Below are positions 34,497 to 47,246 of a DNA stretch of 64,000 nt, piece after piece; the stretch's first letter is position 1, and every line of letters starts with the position of its first letter. The position numbers and the translations under genes are program-made. The DNA comes from Lepidodermella squamata (lineage: Eukaryota > Gastrotricha), in contig JBLDXI010000024.1 in the NCBI GenBank assembly GCA_047495785.1, forward strand, positions 2,728,001 through 2,792,000, written 5' to 3'. A model generated the notes under the pieces. The model saw nothing but the letters and a program-made list of their open reading frames with translations, was not told the origin of the DNA and searched no databases.

Positions 34497-35254
34497 ATTG
34501 TGGAAGTTCATTTGCATATTCATCGTGCGCGCGGAAAAAAGTGTCATGTCCGCAAAACGACTTCGAGATAATTCTGACTTTGAAAATTGCTCCATATTGG
34601 AATTAGGTACCAGTAAACGTTGTCTTTGTTGCTCTTTCGAGTGGCGCTATCCGTTTCTGCGTAGCATTTTTAGTTTTTGCGCTACAGTAAAAAATAGGCA
34701 TAGCACACTTTTTGCGAGAAGACATGGTTTGCGGGCGGCTCCGGTTCGATTCCCCGAGGCCACCTTATTTTCGCTGCTCGTATTTATATTTTTTATTTTT
34801 TATTTTTTATTTTCTCATTTTGGAGATTGGTTAGCCGATTTGCATAGTTTTAGCTTTTAGCTCATTTGTTAAGTTCCAAGTCTGTTCACGAATAAAGGGT
34901 CATTGCAAAATATGGTCGCCGATAATAATGCGTTTATTTCTTTATATGGACTTCGTTCGATAAAACAACGTCCCCAGTAGAAATAGCCCTTTTCATACCT
35001 GAGGAATTATGGAACCGGGATTTCAGCTAATTATTGTAGATGAGTAGATTGCGAATCCGTCGAAAGTCACTTTCGGCTGCTTAAGTAGCACTTTTTCCGC
35101 CCGCACGACGGTCCGATTTCAAGCTGATGACAGTTGATGCAGCTTTCGTCACTGTTTTCATCTAATTAGGTAAAGCGACTCAGTTTGCCGCCGTCGCGAG
35201 TTTCAGAGAGACATTAATTCATGAATGTGTATCTTTGAGATTGCATTTAAAAAA
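34497..35254. other. Spacer before receptor copy 2
   Basis: No supported gene. The 120-codon frame at 34498-34860 has a low-complexity, Phe-rich end and no recognisable domain. Confidence 0.4.
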
Positions 35255-37722
35255 ATGAGTACGGGCTATTTCACCCTCGCGTTTTTTGTGATTATACATG
35301 CTATTGACGGCTCGAAACAGCTTAGCAAAGCGAAGACTATCAAAATGTTAGCCCTGGTAACAAAAACTGGCGCCGATCCTAAAGATGGTACGTCATGCAT
35401 TGCGGGAATACAGGTAAAACAATATTGTCCAAAACTAGGTCAACCGAACCGATATATTTTTGAAGGTTGCTATTGATGAGGCGAACTCTAGGCAGGAATT
35501 TCTAGCCGATTATAGAGTCGAAGTGGTGCCGGCTGATGAAGGCTTCAACGCAGCTTTGGCCCCGAAATCAGTCGTCGATTTTATTTTCGAGCCGAAATTC
35601 GATAACACGAGTTTCATCGCGCCTATTGTACTCGGCAGTCAATACCAGTGCCAAACTTCGGCACGAATTATCCGCGAATTCGGAATGTCCCAAATCTCGA
35701 TCGGGTGTAACGGCCGAGCTTTGGTCAACCGGGCAAATTACCCGAATTTATTTCGAACAGGCGCCGTTGCTGACCAAGTCGCAATGACGGGCGTTATGAT
35801 CGCTAAATTCATCGGAAATTGGCGGCAATTGGGCATTTTATCGTATTCTGGCAATCCTATTGCATCAGCTTCGGCATTCCAGTTGTACGAAACAGCGGCT
35901 AAGGAGGGCATCGCGGTTCGATGGTTCTCATACGCGCCCGAAATCGATGAACCATTGATTTTATCAATGAAGCAAAGCGATGCTCGCATTTTTATCATCG
36001 CTGTATCAGAAGTTCACAAAGTGGTTGAATTTCTATGCTTGGCTCATAAATTTTCGCTATCTCTACCCAGGTAAGAGGTGAAAACAGAAAAAATTTAAGA
36101 ATTCAAAATAAAAAACTCCTCCTTAAAGATTTTTTGAATTATTTTTCGCCCGCTGAATTTTGAAATTTTTAAGCTTAATTTCAAAATATTTGTGTAGGTA
36201 CCTTCATCTCATCCCTCGTGTAGCCTATGTTGATCCTGATACCCAGAAGCTTAACCTACCGCATGGCTGCAATCGTGTCATCTTACGAGAAATTCAAAAA
36301 TCGGTTATTTGGGGCGGCCCTTTTTCACCAGTTGAAAACTACGGCGCGTCAACTTTTGGCTACGACATGACCGAATTCGATAGGCGATTCCTTGATCAAA
36401 CTGGCGGAGAAATTCCTGCCGATTACGAACTTCGCTATGCCTGCCACGATATGGCTATGCAGGCTCTTCTAGCTATGGATAAAACTGAAGGCGAAATTCG
36501 AGCGCGAAACTTGACCTTGAGTGATTTTGCCGATAATCGAAAATCGATCGGTGGCGTGATCACGCAATCGATCGCGGGGTCGAATTTTAAATCTCTTCGA
36601 TTTGGCGATTTCTCATATTCTAGGCGATTACTAGAAATGGATTCAGAACCAATGTATGCCCTTCAATGGACGCCAGAGGATGGATTAAGGCCTTTTGCTG
36701 CCTTCACCTGGAAAGGCACAAATGAAGCTGACCTGTTCAATTCCACCCTTTACAACGTGACGATCATCAGACCACCCAAATGGTATTCCACTGTCGGCAA
36801 CCGCCCGCCGAAAGATCTATCAAATCTGCTTCAGATTCAAGTCGAATTTCCGACAATCACCTTTCCGGCAATAACCGCTCTAGCTGTGGCAATTTCGATT
36901 CTGCATGTAACACTTACGTTGCGCGGGGTCAAATTAGGGAGATCTAAGACTGACTTGGCCTTCGATGGAATTCTAACGATCGGCAGCATCTTGTTCAATG
37001 TTTCATCAGTTTTGTGGACCGATCCATTTTACAACGGTCCAAATGCCTTGGCCTGCACTATTCGCCAATTGTTAATTGTAACAGGCGTTACAGGTGTGAA
37101 CGCAGTTTTGATCAGCAAGTCCTATCTGCAACTTCAAAGTTACAATAAATTAAGCCCGAAATCGCGCCAGCGAGCTGGTAAAAAATCTCCAAAATTCTTG
37201 GCCCCATCTGATTCGGTGATGAGGAAAGCTCTCTTAGCCACGCTGAGCCTGATAATCGGCCACGTGGTGATTTGGGCGATTTTCCGCATGGTTGATCCGT
37301 TGACATTGGAAGTTTCAAGTTCACCGGTGATCTTCGACGAAGCTCTTGATAATTACTACAAATTAACGACAACAATTTGCCGATCAAATCATCAGCTAGC
37401 GTGGTTAGCAATTTTGGCTCTGGGCCAAGTTACTTTGCTATTCGCAGCGTCCTGCTTCGGGTTCAGGAGTCGGAATTATTCTAAAATTCGATTGCGTTGC
37501 GATAGAAATAACCTGATTTCAGCCGAATGGCGGGCAGTTCGATTAGCGACCTGGAACTCAACGGCTTGCTTTTTGCTGACGGCTTTTGTCATTTTCGTAA
37601 TGCCTCAAAGGCTACTTGTGGCTCGGCGTATTGTCATCGCGCTAGTGCAACTTATCTACTCTGTAACCTCGTCAATGTTGTACAATTCGTGGACATTTTT
37701 GGACATTTTTTCTTCTAAATAA
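35255..37722 (+). CDS. GABA-B-like class C receptor, copy 2
   Basis: Three exons: 35255-35413, 35466-36070 and 36198-37722, giving 762 residues. Exons 1 and 2 are exactly the lengths of copy 1 (159 and 605 bases). The ATG at 35255 is preferred over one at 35225 because it starts the signal peptide (MSTGYFTLAFFVIIHAIDGS) and matches the paralogue. The ectodomain is close to copy 1 (VLGSQYQCQTSARIIREFGM, NRANYPNLFRTGAVADQ, NYGASTFGYDMTEFDRRF), as is the seven-TM block (CTIRQLLIVTGVTGVNAVLI in the TM3 region). The C-terminal tail is very short (SWTFLDIFSSK). Divergence is greater in TM1-2 and the linker than in the binding domain. Confidence 0.8.
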
Positions 37723-38319
37723 GTTTGGAAATAGAAAGTGTACAGGTACTGTATTTTCATTCTTGATTTTCTCGCAGCAGTGTAGGTGGTATGACCTTTC
37801 ACAAATGAAAGCCGTTCGCCAAAAATTTCATATCATATCTTGATGCTCCGCGTCATTATTAACATCAATGATATCAAATATCTAAACGAGACTATTATCC
37901 ATCATTATTAGGGTATTAGGGCTCATCGGCGAAAAATGTTAATTTGAAAAAATGTGTACTATAAAACATTGATTTCACAATTTCTGAGGTAATTTGAGGT
38001 AAAGAAATCTCGTTGAAAAGTTCGTAGAATGATGCTATTGCCTCCGAGTGAATGCCAGGACTTAAGTTCAGCAAGGATAGGATAGAAATTCGTGAAAAAA
38101 ATCAGAAAAAAGTCCACAAGTTACGCAAGACAATTCATCCACATTTCTGCAGTGTTCCATTCCAGGATACATAGATTCTCACCTAGCGAGAATAGTGAGT
38201 ATCCTATGAGCATACTGCCAAGCTGCTTCAACAAAAAACCAATAGGCGATCGATTGCCATCGACCACATTTTTGTCACAATGACAAAATATTCAGGGCTA
38301 TTCGTTCTCTATCCTTCTT
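37723..38319. other. Spacer between convergent receptor copy 2 and PLAT-annexin gene
   Basis: About 600 bases between two 3' ends. No gene or repeat recognised. Confidence 0.4.
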
Positions 38320-41300
38320 TTATTCAGCAGGGATTTCAGTTTCTTCATCATCAGGTTTCTTATGGTTATCAGCCTCGGCGCTGGAAACAACAATAACAGC
38401 GCTCTCCTCGTTTCCGTCAAGAATAGCGCATAGCAATTTGCCGTAGTCACCCGAGTCCATTTGAAGGATGGCCTTATTGAGAGTCGGCGCACCTCCGGTC
38501 AAATCGCTATAGTAATCGATGACATTCTGCAAATCGCATTCGCTCCTTGAGATCAAAATATGATTAATCCCAGCTTTCTGCTTTGTCTTCAGCAGTGCGG
38601 AAAGTCTTGACGCTAAATACTTCCATTTGTCAATGATAGCCGAAACTATAGGAAGAAATATTAGTCACACTTAGGAGCTAGAAACTCAATTAAGCTGACC
38701 TGCAGTGATGAAAGCATTCTGAATCGCTGGCTTTTCAAATGCATCTTTCGCATTCGGCAACAGCTGGTTTGTCAAGTCTTCATCGGGGTATTCGACTTGG
38801 TATGTCGAGCAAATATGCCGGAAGTGGGTGTGGCCTCGAGTCTTGAACATTTCTAGCAATAAATCCTGCCCAGGTGTTCCATGCAGCCTGTCTGCGTCAA
38901 TTTTCAAATGATTCGCACTGAGCTGCTCCGGCGTTTGAGGTCTCAGTAGTTGAGAAACCAAAAGCTGGACAAAAGCTGGCTCATTCTTGTCCAGTACAGC
39001 TTTCAAGTTATCCTCGAGCGTTTCCTTGAAAACTGAAATGCAAAAATTAGAGGTCAAATGTAAACATTTATAAATTTACTGCGGCTGTATTCAGCCTCAA
39101 TCTCCTGCAGCCGTTCGTAAGACTCGGTGAAAAATATGTCGATATAGGCTTCATAGTCCAAATTTGGCTTCTTTTCCTCAAGTAACGCTTTAATTCTTCG
39201 AGCGGTAATTTCCTGATGAGGCTTCATTAACGTTTTCAGAACCAATTGGAAATCTCCAGAAGTATTTTTCTCCAGGTCTTTGTCGTAATCCTATAGAAAG
39301 AGATGAATAACATTCCTTCATTACAGTGAAAAAACTTGCCCGTTTCTTGTAAATGTCATTGTAGGCACTTCTAATGTCAGATCGCAACTTTTGAGATCTG
39401 GTAGAGAATAAACTGGTCAGAGCTGCTCGATTTGTCCTGAAACTCGTCAGGGCGCAGTTTATTGCCATAGCATCAGGTTTCGGGTCGTAGCTGCCCTGGT
39501 GGTGGAATATTGCTGGAACAGCTCGAATCGATCTGTCTGGAATAACGATATCCTGTAGACGCTTGTGTTCAGCCGCCGCAGCCTCGGCAATTTCTTTCCG
39601 TCTTTCCTTCTCCATTTTCTTCTTCTGCTCTTGCTTCTCGGCTCGTTTCATGAATTGCTTTATCGTAGTCACCTTCCTTGTCTTGTTGAGATCGACTAGA
39701 GTTATGAGTATGTTCAGGGTCATTTGATCATCGCTAAACTGACGTTGTAGGGCGTCGGATAGAGCGTCCTCCTCGTTACTGCCGACCATTTCCGCAAATT
39801 CTTCAACAATATTGCCGAAGTAGGCGGAGTCGCATTGCAAGGTGATTATTCGGATGATTGAGTCCTTGCGATTCAAGGCGAATCCTCTTTGCAGGGCGCG
39901 TGCAAAATGCTTTGGAGGGTCTTCTATAGCTTCAACTAAATACTTGTTAGGATCAGCTAAATTACAAGTTTCTGTGAACTTACTGACATCGAGCAGTGGT
40001 TTTTGAACGCCAGGATCTTCAAAATACTCCGCAACATTTTGTTTCGCTTCGACGGAAAATTCTCGTCTATAATAGTCAAAGACGTCCTTGAGATGCGGAT
40101 TATCTCGAACTTTGAATAGCGAACAAATGAAATGATCCTCTGGCTGAAGTTGTTTCTTTGTCCTCAGCTTTTTCCCGATTTCTTCGTTGGTCTTCAGTTC
40201 TTCGAACAATGCTCGGGCATCTAGTTTTGCTGCGTTTATTGATGATCCTTTTGGAGCCTTAGGTCTTGCAGATAATGAAGTGAGCAGATGACGTAGGAAT
40301 GGTTCGGTTTCCATCGCAACGGCTATGTTCTTCTCAAGAGAGAAATTGTTCCCTGCAAAATGATTCTGTAAACCAAATCGAAAAGATGGTTCCCCTTACA
40401 TTTTCTGTACAAATCTCTCGCCCGAAACAGCTCGTCATAAGGCTCTGTAACAATCACATCGAATAAGCATTCCGAGTCTACAGGAACCAGCTTCATGGCG
40501 TCATTTAAATCGTTGGCCAGATTGATCGACCTAGGTTTAGCCAGTCTAGCGAGGATTGTTCCAGCCAGATCAGGATACGCTTCATCAATAGCAGCGTGAA
40601 GCTCTCGTTTATGGTTGCGCTTGTAATCCTCAGCCATTTCCAACCTCTGTTGGTATCGTTTTCGAACTAGAACGCGGACGATTTTCGATAAATCAGCTTT
40701 GAGCTTAACAATTCTCTCAACTTCCATTTCCTCTGCAGTTAGAAAACGCTCATCTTGAGGGTCTTGAGTAGCTTCCATCATAGCTTCTTCATCGCCAGCA
40801 TCTGGTTCGTCCGATTCGGGATATGGAAAAGGAACCCTTGGTGCTTTAGGATATCCGTCTATTCATTGGAAATAGAAGATCATCGGTTAAAGGTGTTTGA
40901 GGTCAACGTTACATTCAGCGATTTCTGGGAAGAGTCGGCAATATAAGCGATGGCTGAGATCCGGGTAAACCATAGCATCGCCCGTCACAGTGAATCCCGC
41001 CACTCCACTTTCGTTCAGAGGTTCCAGAACAACATAGCCTTCTTGCCGATTTCGGCGAACCCAAAACTCGCTACGGCGCCCTCCATCGCCGGCACAATCC
41101 CAAACACCGTTGTCGACCTGCAGGAAGTAACCTGGGAACATCACGGATTCAAACTTTCTTATGTTTTGTTCGGCGACTTTGTGGACACGGAAAAAGCACC
41201 GAGGGCTAAAGCAGGAGATATTAGGATTTGAATTTAAATCAAAATTTGCAGCTCACTCGTCCCTTTTTCCAGCGGCGGAAATCGTAAATTCATTCTCGAC

Positions 41301-43285
41301 AATAAGCACCTGGCTCTGACTCGTGAAAAACTTGATTATTCCAAAATCTCGGAAGCAGCCCTATAGAAATTGTTAGAAGCATGGCATTTTTCATGAAAAT
41401 GTACCTTTTCGTAGCAAATAAAACAGAAGTCAACCGGTGGAGGTATAGTTGTGAGCTTTTGACTAAGGTAAATTTGGCCATTACTCGTGACAGCCAAGTA
41501 AGATCCCGGGAACTTGCTCGACTCCAGCATGACCATATTTCGATTTGAAAGACACCTTAAACGAATTTCGTTGCATCGATCCTCGAACATCCCATCTGGG
41601 TCCTCCGATACGATTGCAGTTTCTGTGAAGGCCAAACTGTAGTTTCCTGTTTCGCAGCTCGTCGTAAGTTGAATTACAGGGTCGTAAGGGTGCAACGGAA
41701 GTTGAAATACAGCGCTACCATCTTACACAGAAAAAGGCTCAATTCAAAAGATGAAACATATTTAATCCTTACCATGCACGTCACTTGCAACGCCTTTCGC
41801 GTCAATGAAACCGCCGGGTCGTATTCTGAGCGGTTTTTTAGAAGAGCAGGAAAAGAAAACCAATTCAGCATCTCTGTTGTACTTCCGACATTCGTATTGC
41901 CACTAGTTAACTCAAGAAGATATAAAGGTAAATCTGTGAATATACGAATTTCTTACCAGATCCTCGGTCTGAAGCCTCAAGAATTTCGTCATATCGATAG
42001 CTCGGATTTTCATACTCGGATTTCTCGAAGATTGCTTTTTCGGGCCCCGCTCAGACTCCAGCCATTGACCGACATAGAACAAGTACTTTTTTGAGTCTCC
42101 GTCAATTACCAAATCGTCATGCTCTGTAATGGAAATGAAGTCGATGAACCAGCCGTGGGCCAGGCGTTTCGACGAATGTTCCAATCGAATGTGTAACAGC
42201 TCGCCGACATATTTGGCATTCTCGGAATCGAGCTCAACGACAAAGGTGTCCACGGCGTTTTTGCGGAACAGTGCCTTACGCCTTGGTTTAGAAATATCAC
42301 TCGACAGCAGAATCGGGTCTGACTCTCCATGCTCGCCGTAAAGTCTCAGGGTAACTTTACCCTTTGTTCCAGCATTCCATAAATCGCCCGTTTTAACCGT
42401 GATCTCATACCTGACTTGCTTATGCCGGGTCATCTTGAACTTGAATGGTACATCGGGGTAAAGAACTACCCCACTTTGATCGTGGGTGAGAAGCCGATTG
42501 CACAGAAATCTAGTGATCTTCGGAGCGGGCTCAGCTGGCTCGATAATTTCGATGTAATCGCATAACCAGTCTGGGAAGAGCCCAGACGCGCTGATGCGGA
42601 TGGCTATACTCCAAATTCGATCGCCCAGCCAAGCTGGTATGCTTACGTCGAAGATCTCGACAGTTCTTGCGTAGAACGCGAGCCGGTTTGAGGATAAAGT
42701 GATCTTAGGACTCACCCCATCGTCCCCATGTATTACCAGAGCCACTTTTGATGTTGAAAGACCGTTTGGCATATCACCTGTAGCTAGTTTAACCTTGATC
42801 GGCCTTTCCTTTTTCATTTGATCTGTGCTAGGTAGGGGAACGACTAATTGAGTGGGGTGGGCCCGTCTCCTGAGCGGCAGTGTGTTCTTGCTATAGATAA
42901 TTGCGGTCTTCTTACTGAGTCTCACGTTGTTTGACAGGATTTTAGCTAGTTCAGCCTGGCGTTTCTCGTGCTCAGCCGCAATTTGATGCACCTCTTGTGG
43001 GAAAATGTACTCATCGCCTCGATAACCTGGCTTGATTTCAGTCATTTGAGGAAGGACAGGTAGGGTCATGGATTTCGACCGTTGCAATGTTGGCGGAATT
43101 CTCTGAAGAGCTGGTAGGTTGTTTTTTCTCGATCTTGGTGCTAGCTTTTTCCGCTTTTTCGGTTTCTTAAGTACCAGGTCTTGTTCGGGACGAAAATCAC
43201 TGCCGCTTGTGGAGTGGATCGGGGACCATGCCCTCAATCGGCCCATGTGATCAGGGCCAGAACTTCGAGATTCAGAATCACTCAT
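38320..43285 (-). CDS. PLAT-PLAT / beta-trefoil-like / eight-repeat annexin fusion protein
   Basis: Ten minus-strand exons: 43285-41957, 41902-41773, 41721-41405, 41360-41257, 41157-40913, 40858-40400, 40352-39340, 39290-39080, 39032-38700 and 38645-38320. Every join keeps frame; total 1488 residues. The intron after exon 7 has a GC donor. A basic N-terminus (KKPKKRKKLAPRSRKN) precedes PLAT 1 (about 165-260) and PLAT 2 (about 300-415; YEITVKTGDLWNAGTKGKV, HGWFIDFISI). Exons 2-5 (about 445-708) code beta-trefoil-like sequence (FPGSYLAVTSNGQIYLSQ, FPGYFLQVDNGVWDC). After an acidic linker, about 740-1488 hold eight annexin-like repeats in two sets of four (for example WNNFSLEKNIAVAMETEPFL, DYDKDLEKNTSGDFQLVLKT, INHILISRSECDLQNVIDYY), split by a basic coiled coil (EKQEQKKKMEKERRKEIAEA). 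Canonical GxGT Ca sites are missing. No signal peptide: intracellular, perhaps membrane- or cytoskeleton-binding. Confidence 0.75.
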
Positions 43286-43912
43286 TCCTATAAGCTATAG
43301 CTCATTTATTATTATTAGTGTTAGGAATGCAGCTATAGGAATGGTTTTAACGCTTTTTCTATCGATTGAACACCGGGTTGTATAGCCGTTCTTCTAGCAT
43401 TAGTCAATAAATGCGCTGCTTGTCAACCATTTCAAGCCGTTTGACAAGTAATATCGGGCGATTAAGGAAAGGAAAGGAAAGGATTGTGAAGGTATTTCAT
43501 CTGTGCTTTGATTCCTATTCCACGGCATTTGGGACATTTTGCTTTTTATCTGAAATTTCCGCCCTGGGTCCACCCTCACCAGACATGCTGATCGGCAACA
43601 TGATTAACGACATTTTTGACATTTATCAGTGACCTATTTGTGGCTAGTAAAAAGTCAAACAAAATTAAGACTGGTTTGATCAAAATAAAAAAAGCTGTCA
43701 CTTGTTCACAAGCAATTAAAAGTCGCACATTTTTTTATTGCTGGACTTTTTAGGGAGATTATGTGTATGTTAGAATGGATTTCATCAATTGTATCGAATT
43801 CGAAATCGTGATTGTTACAAATCACAAATCAGGGATTTTTCTAATGTATCAGCAGAATTCGAAGCCATGTAATAATTTGAGCGTTTGAGTGGCTGAAATA
43901 GCAGGGTCATGA
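43286..43912. other. Spacer upstream of the PLAT-annexin gene
   Basis: It should contain the minus-strand promoter of the fusion gene. A short 'ggaaaggaaaggaaagg' purine repeat lies at about 43466-43482. No gene supported. Confidence 0.4.
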
Positions 43913-44091
43913 CGCGGGGTGGGCGACAGAACGACGTGACTAAAATAGAAACAAATGGCGTAATGCATTTGATGCACAGAAAAACTGGCGCTCAGTTTTT
44001 CCGGCACGCGACTGACTTGGCGGAGATGCAAGAAATAGTTTTCCGCCATTTGTTTCTATTTTAGTCAAGCCGTTCTTTCGCCCACCCCGCG
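43913..44091. mobile_element. 179-bp MITE-like element with about 48-bp inverted ends
   Basis: The left end reads CGCGGGGTGGGCGACAGAAC and continues through 'gactaaaatagaaacaaatggcg'. The right end is the reverse complement with about four differences ('...cgttctttcgcccaccccgcg'). No coding capacity. A target duplication is not certain (flanks 'atga' and 'atgt'). Confidence 0.7.
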
Positions 44092-44693
44092 ATGTTATCG
44101 ATCAATATTTGAACATTTTGAAGCGCAGCAAATTTGAAAAATTATCTGAAATTCAATGCTGGAACCGAAATCTATCCAGTGGTAAAACAATTTATTCCCT
44201 CAATGAATAACAGCTCCAATTAACTTAAAATGGAGCAGCGCTCATTCGGGACTCATGGCCTCGGCCCATCCATTCAACGAATGGGACGTCTCAAACATAA
44301 CAAGGTATTCTCGACTTTTTTATCACTGGATATTATTTCAGCGAGAGCGGTATCAATTCGGACGCGTGGGTCAAGTTCAGGTTCACACTTTGAGCGAGAC
44401 CTATTATAATATGACCTACTTTGAGTACCACGCAGCAGTTACGTTCAATTAATTTGAGCGGATGAAAAAAGACGTTGGCGCATGTCATTCAAGCACAAAA
44501 GTTACGAATAATAAGGACACTCAGGACACGGTTTCCTGTTTTCTTCAATTAACTTCATTTCAAAGTTCAAACCAGCCTGGTTAATGGTTAATCATATATC
44601 TTAAGAGATTTATCTAATTAAATGTGCAAACTCGTTCGCCGGCTTGAAATACAGAAGATTTCAGTAGTTGTAGAACAACCTGAATATTAAAAA
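44092..44693. other. Spacer before receptor copy 3
   Basis: No supported gene; the 65-codon frame at 44255-44452 has no recognisable feature. Confidence 0.4.
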
Positions 44694-47246
44694 ATGCATG
44701 CATTTGTTTCAATCACCCTGATATTAACGCTAATTTTTCACACCGAATCATCAGCTCTGATTTCGAAGGCAAGAACACTAAAAATGTTAGCCTTGGTTAC
44801 AAATACCGAGCCAAAAGATGGCACCTCATGCCTTGCAGGAATACAGGTATGTTTTTGTCCGAAATTAGGTCAAAAACGCTAAAATATTCTCAAGGTCGCT
44901 GTTGATGAGGCGAATTCAAGACAGGACTTTCTAGCCGATTACGGAGTCGAGGTGGTACCGGCTGATGAAGGCTTCAACGCTGTTTTGGCCCCTAAATCAG
45001 TCGTCGATTTCATTTTCGAGCCGAATCTCGATAACACGAGTTTCACCGCGCCTATTGTACTCGGCAGTCAATTCCAGTGCCAAACTTCGGCCCGAATTAT
45101 TCGCGAATTCGGAATGTCCCAAATCTCGATCGGATGCAATGGTCGAGCCCTGGTCAATCGGGTTAATTACCCGAATTTATTCCGAACAGGTGCAGTAGCG
45201 GATCAAGTCGGGATTACAGGTATCCTGATCGCTAAGTTCATCGGAAAGTGGCGGCAAATGGGCATTCTATCGTATTCTGGCAACCCTGTCGCAGCCACCT
45301 CGGCTTTTCAACTTTACGAGTTGGCAACAAAAGAAGCTATTGAAATTCGATGGTTCACCAATGCGCCTGAAATTGATGAAAATGTGGTTCTATCGATGAG
45401 AAACAGCGACGCTCGAATTTTCACGATTGGACTATCGGAAGTGCCTAATGTCGTCAAATTTCTGTGCTTGGCTCACAAGTTTTCACTCGTTGTACCAAGG
45501 TTTGCATTTAAATTTCGAAAATAACGAAAAAAGTTTCATCCGAGACAATTTTATTAACCTTGACCTCGTTCAATTACTTGAATTAAATTAAATTTATTGA
45601 TACATTTTGGGGGCAATTTAATTCCTCGAAAACCTCAGAAAATATCAATTTAATTGATTATAAAGCATTATCTGGATTATTCTCGCAATTTTTGTGATTT
45701 CCTCAGGTATTTGCATCTAATCTCGCGTTCGACTTTTATCGACCCCGAAGCACCCGAGCTGAGTTTGCCTCATGGCTGTAGTCGAGATATGCTTCGAGAA
45801 ATTCAAAAATCCATAATCTGGGTCGGCCCGTTTTCGCCGATCGAAAACCATGGAGCTTCAACATTCGGCTACGACACGGCCGAATTCGATAGACGATTTT
45901 TGAATCTTACTAGTGGGAAAATTCCTCCAGATTTTGAACTTCGATATTTCTGCCACGATATGGCTATGCAGGCTCTTCTAGCTATGGATAAAACTGAACG
46001 CGAAATACGTCCGCGAAACTTGACCTTGAGTGATTTTGCCGATAATCGAAAATCGATCGGTCACGTGATCACCCAATCGATCGCTGAATCGAATTTCACC
46101 AGTCTCCGGCTAGGGAGATTCATCTATTCCAAACGATTGGAAATGGATTCGGAACCAATGTACGCCCTTCAATGGACCCCTGAAGACGGTCTTAGGCCAT
46201 TCGCTGCTTTCACCTGGACAGGCCAAAATGAAGCTGAACTGTTCAATTCCAGCTTTCATAGGATGAAAATAATAAGGCCAGCAATTTGGTATTCGAGGGT
46301 CGGCAACAACCCGCCGAAAGATCTCTCGGATCTACTTCAAATTGAAACGAAATTTCCGAATGCGGTTTTTCCTATCATCTCAAATCTTGCTATTTTTATA
46401 TCGTCTCTACAATTGGCCCTTGCCTTCTATAGGGTCAGTCTAAGAAAATCTAAGGTCGATTTGGCATTCGACGGAATATTCACATTCGGCATCATTTGTT
46501 TCGCAATTTCATCGAATTTTTGGACGCGGCCTGATTTCAGCAGTCCCAATATCAAAATATGCATAGTTCGGCAATTTTTGATCGTAATAGGGGTCACAAG
46601 TTTCAACTCGATTTTACTAGCCAAATCTTACCTTCAACTTGCTAGCTATAAAAAATTAAGGCGGCGAAAGCGGCGCTTGAATGAAATGACTAGGCTGAGA
46701 AATTTCGCCGCCTCGAATAATAACCGTTCAAATTATCCTGCCCTGACCCATTCAATTATAAGGAAAGCTCTTTGTGCCACTTTGGGACTAATAATTTGTC
46801 ACATGATAATCTGGGCAATTTTCCGCATGACTGACCCGCTGATTGTGGATAAAATCAAGTCACCGATTTTGTACGACGATGCCATTGATAATTACTATCA
46901 ATATACAACCGAATTTTGCCGATCTAACTATGAATATACGTATCTAGCGATTTTGGCTCTGAGCCAAATTTTCACCCTCTGCTCAGCTTCAAGTTTCTGC
47001 TACCAAACACGGAATGTCAGGCGACTGATGCGGGGCAATAAAAATCGGCTGATTTCAGCTGAATGGCGAGCTGTTAAACTGTCGTCTTGGAACTCGATGG
47101 CTTGCTTTTTGCTGACGGCCTTTGTCATAGCTGTCATGCCGCTGAGGATGCTAGTGGCCCGAGGCGTCGTAATCGCTTCATCTCAGCTCATTTACGCGTG
47201 CTCGTCGTCGATTTTGTATAATTCATGGAAATTTGGGAAAATTTGA
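44694..47246 (+). CDS. GABA-B-like class C receptor, copy 3
   Basis: Three exons: 44694-44846, 44895-45499 and 45707-47246, giving 765 residues. Exon 1 is two codons shorter than in the other copies (TNTEPKDG against TKTGAEPKDG); exon 2 is again 605 bases. Signal peptide MHAFVSITLILTLIFHTESS. The ectodomain is closest to copy 1 (NLTSGKIPPDFELRYFCHDM, SLRLGRFIYSKRLEMDSEPM). The TM block includes CIVRQFLIVIGVTSFNSILL and ends SSSILYNSWKFGKI with almost no tail. A longer basic segment (KLRRRKRRLNEMTRLRNFAA) lies in the second intracellular loop. It is separated from copies 1 and 2 by the minus-strand PLAT-annexin gene. Confidence 0.8.

Noticed and set aside
34725-34775. tRNA-like B box 'ggttcgattcc'
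   Set aside because: The T-stem does not pair well and no 5' acceptor or anticodon arm can be found upstream.
43466-43482. Purine repeat 'ggaaaggaaaggaaagg'
   Set aside because: Short simple repeat without other promoter evidence.
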